Assembly: GCA_027318865.1 (NCBI GenBank)
Contig: DAHVOJ010000004.1
Location: forward strand, 1-64,000
Direction: 5' to 3'
DNA from: a bacterium
Lineage (GTDB): Bacteria; SZUA-79; Acidulodesulfobacterales; Acidulodesulfobacteraceae
Length of the DNA: 64,000 nucleotides
Part shown: positions 62,854 through 64,000 of the stretch, piece by piece
How the letters are laid out: the number at the start of each line of letters is the position of its first letter
How positions within the stretch are numbered: position 1 is the stretch's first letter
Position numbers and translations under genes: made by a program
Notes under the pieces: model-generated
What the model was told of the DNA's origin: nothing
The model's input: the letters and a program-made list of their open reading frames with translations, nothing else
The model's database searches: none

Positions 62854-64000
62854 ATGAAAATATCCATAGTAGGCGCCGGTTACGTCGGTCTCGTTACCGG
62901 CGTCTGCCTTGCGGATTCGGGCAATACCGTTTACTGCATAGATAACGACGAAAATAAGATTAAATCTTTAAAAGCAGGCGTTATACCTATATACGAACCC
63001 GGACTTAAAGAGCTTACCGACAAAAACGTAAAATTAAACAGGCTGTATTTTACGAAAGATCTGCGCGAAGCCGTCGTTAAAACCGACGTAGTATTTATAG
63101 CGGTAGGCACCCCTCCTCAGGATAACGGAGAAGCCGATTTGTCCAACGTGTTTAAAGTGGCGGAAAGCATTGCCGATGCCATAGACTGTTTTAAAGTCGT
63201 AGTAGTCAAAAGCACCGTTCCGGTAGGGGCATGCAGGAAGGTCGAAAACATAATAGCCAAAAAAACCAAAAACTTCTGCATAGTATCAAATCCCGAATTT
63301 TTAAAAGAAGGCGCCGCCATAGAAGATTTCCAAAGACCGGACAGAATAGTAATAGGCATTAATTCTAAAAAGGACAACAAGAAAGAAGCGCAGGCGGCAA
63401 AAGAGCTTATAGACGAAATTTACGAACCCTTCGTAAGAACCGGAGCGCCCATTTATTTTATGGATACCGATTCGTCCGAACTTACCAAATATGCGGCAAA
63501 CGCCATGCTAGCGGTCAGAATAACTTTTATGAACGAAATAGCAAACTTATGCGAACGCACGGGAGCAAACGTGGACAGCGTAAGAATCGGCATAGGTTCG
63601 GATAAAAGAATAGGCAAATCTTTTTTATTTCCCGGAATAGGCTACGGCGGAAGCTGTTTCCCTAAAGACGTAAAAGCTTTATATCAAACGGCGAAACACC
63701 ATAACTACGAGTTTAAACTCCTAAAAGCAACCGATGAAGTGAACACCGGACAGAAAGAACTCATAGTAGATTTTATATTAAAACATTTTAAAGGAGATAT
63801 CGCGGGCAAAACTTTTGCTCTCTGGGGTTTATCGTTTAAACCAAAAACCGACGACATAAGGGAAGCCCCGTCGTTAGTTATAATATCTAAACTTCTTTCA
63901 TACGGGGCTAAAATTAAAGCTTACGACCCTATAGCCATGGATAATACCAGAAAGGTCTTCTCCGAAATAGAGTATGCGGAAGATATGTACGGCGCGCTCA
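62854..64000 (+). CDS. ugd: UDP-glucose 6-dehydrogenase, 3' end cut by window
   Basis: Not in the ORF track because it runs past 64000. Reading from ATG 62854 (after CAGGAGACT), 382 codons are visible without a stop. It converts UDP-glucose to UDP-glucuronate for capsule, lipopolysaccharide or glycan synthesis. ISIVGAGYVGLVTGVCLADSG at the N terminus is the NAD-binding motif. VSNPEFLKEGAA and the catalytic cysteine in GYGGSCFPKDVKAL near residue 270 are present. Only about 60 residues of the usual 440 should be missing. Confidence 0.93.
   Translation, partial: MKISIVGAGYVGLVTGVCLADSGNTVYCIDNDENKIKSLKAGVIPIYEPGLKELTDKNVKLNRLYFTKDLREAVVKTDVVFIAVGTPPQDNGEADLSNVFKVAESIADAIDCFKVVVVKSTVPVGACRKVENIIAKKTKNFCIVSNPEFLKEGAAIEDFQRPDRIVIGINSKKDNKKEAQAAKELIDEIYEPFVRTGAPIYFMDTDSSELTKYAANAMLAVRITFMNEIANLCERTGANVDSVRIGIGSDKRIGKSFLFPGIGYGGSCFPKDVKALYQTAKHHNYEFKLLKATDEVNTGQKELIVDFILKHFKGDIAGKTFALWGLSFKPKTDDIREAPSLVIISKLLSYGAKIKAYDPIAMDNTRKVFSEIEYAEDMYGAL

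Noticed and set aside
63117-63380. 87-aa minus-strand ORF near the window end
   Set aside because: It is antisense to the truncated UDP-glucose dehydrogenase gene, which has full motifs in the plus frame.

Overview
This 64-kb stretch is AT-rich, gene-dense and mostly one-directional (plus strand). It looks like a chromosome segment of an anaerobic or microaerophilic Gram-negative bacterium. The Gram-negative traits are a TonB-like protein, an HtrA protease, a LapA-like inner-membrane protein, an SPOR protein and UDP-glucose dehydrogenase. The anaerobic traits are a four-subunit 2-oxoacid:ferredoxin oxidoreductase, MetF and MetV-like proteins, SelB, futalosine-type menaquinone genes and cobalamin lower-ligand genes. 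A deltaproteobacteria-related lineage is my inference from gene content and order; no 16S gene is present and I could not run a search.

Layout. 1-335: remnant of a small gene and an initiator tRNA (minus strand). 0.5-14.2 kb: one-carbon block with gcvT-gcvH-gcvPA-gcvPB, a hydrolase, an MFS transporter, pheA, metF, a porGDAB-type oxidoreductase, folD and a metV-like gene. Together these link glycine, methylene-/methyl-tetrahydrofolate and acetyl-CoA/pyruvate. 14.2-19.1 kb: aromatic amino-acid genes (hisC-type aminotransferase, aroF-type DAHP synthase, tyrA, aroA) interrupted by a hicBA toxin-antitoxin module whose toxin is frameshifted. 19.1-28.6 kb: housekeeping genes (ispH, rpsA, sppA, HIT protein, lapA-like, CCA-type nucleotidyltransferase, pgi, miaA, hflX) with a repeat cluster between pgi and miaA. 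28.7-37.6 kb: envelope and stress genes, including hsp20, a divergent Clp ATPase, a DUF1844 protein, clpB, and an htrA gene behind a sigma-54-like promoter.

37.7-47.1 kb: selB, a menaquinone (futalosine) block (ubiD-, ubiA- and ubiX-like genes plus mqnE), carD, a PIN-TRAM protein and ispD-ispF. 47.1-51.3 kb: accessory segment with a MITE-like element, a TusA-like protein next to a NifS-like protein that lacks the usual PLP lysine, tRNA-Val, an MNT-HEPN pair, gene remnants and a second nucleotidyltransferase pair. 51.3-57.1 kb: cobalamin cluster (cobU, cobT, cobS, cbiA/cobB) followed by a ThiC-family gene that may make the benzimidazole lower ligand. 57.1-64 kb: ftsB-like gene, RNase G/E, an SPOR protein, a 2-Cys peroxiredoxin, purC, a TonB-like protein and a truncated ugd.

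The items most worth following up are the TusA/NifS-like pair with Lys replaced by Arg, the ThiC paralogue in the B12 cluster, the Clp ATPase with an altered D2 pore loop, the sigma-54-type site before htrA, and the repeat shared downstream of both tRNAs together with two decayed copies of the same small gene.
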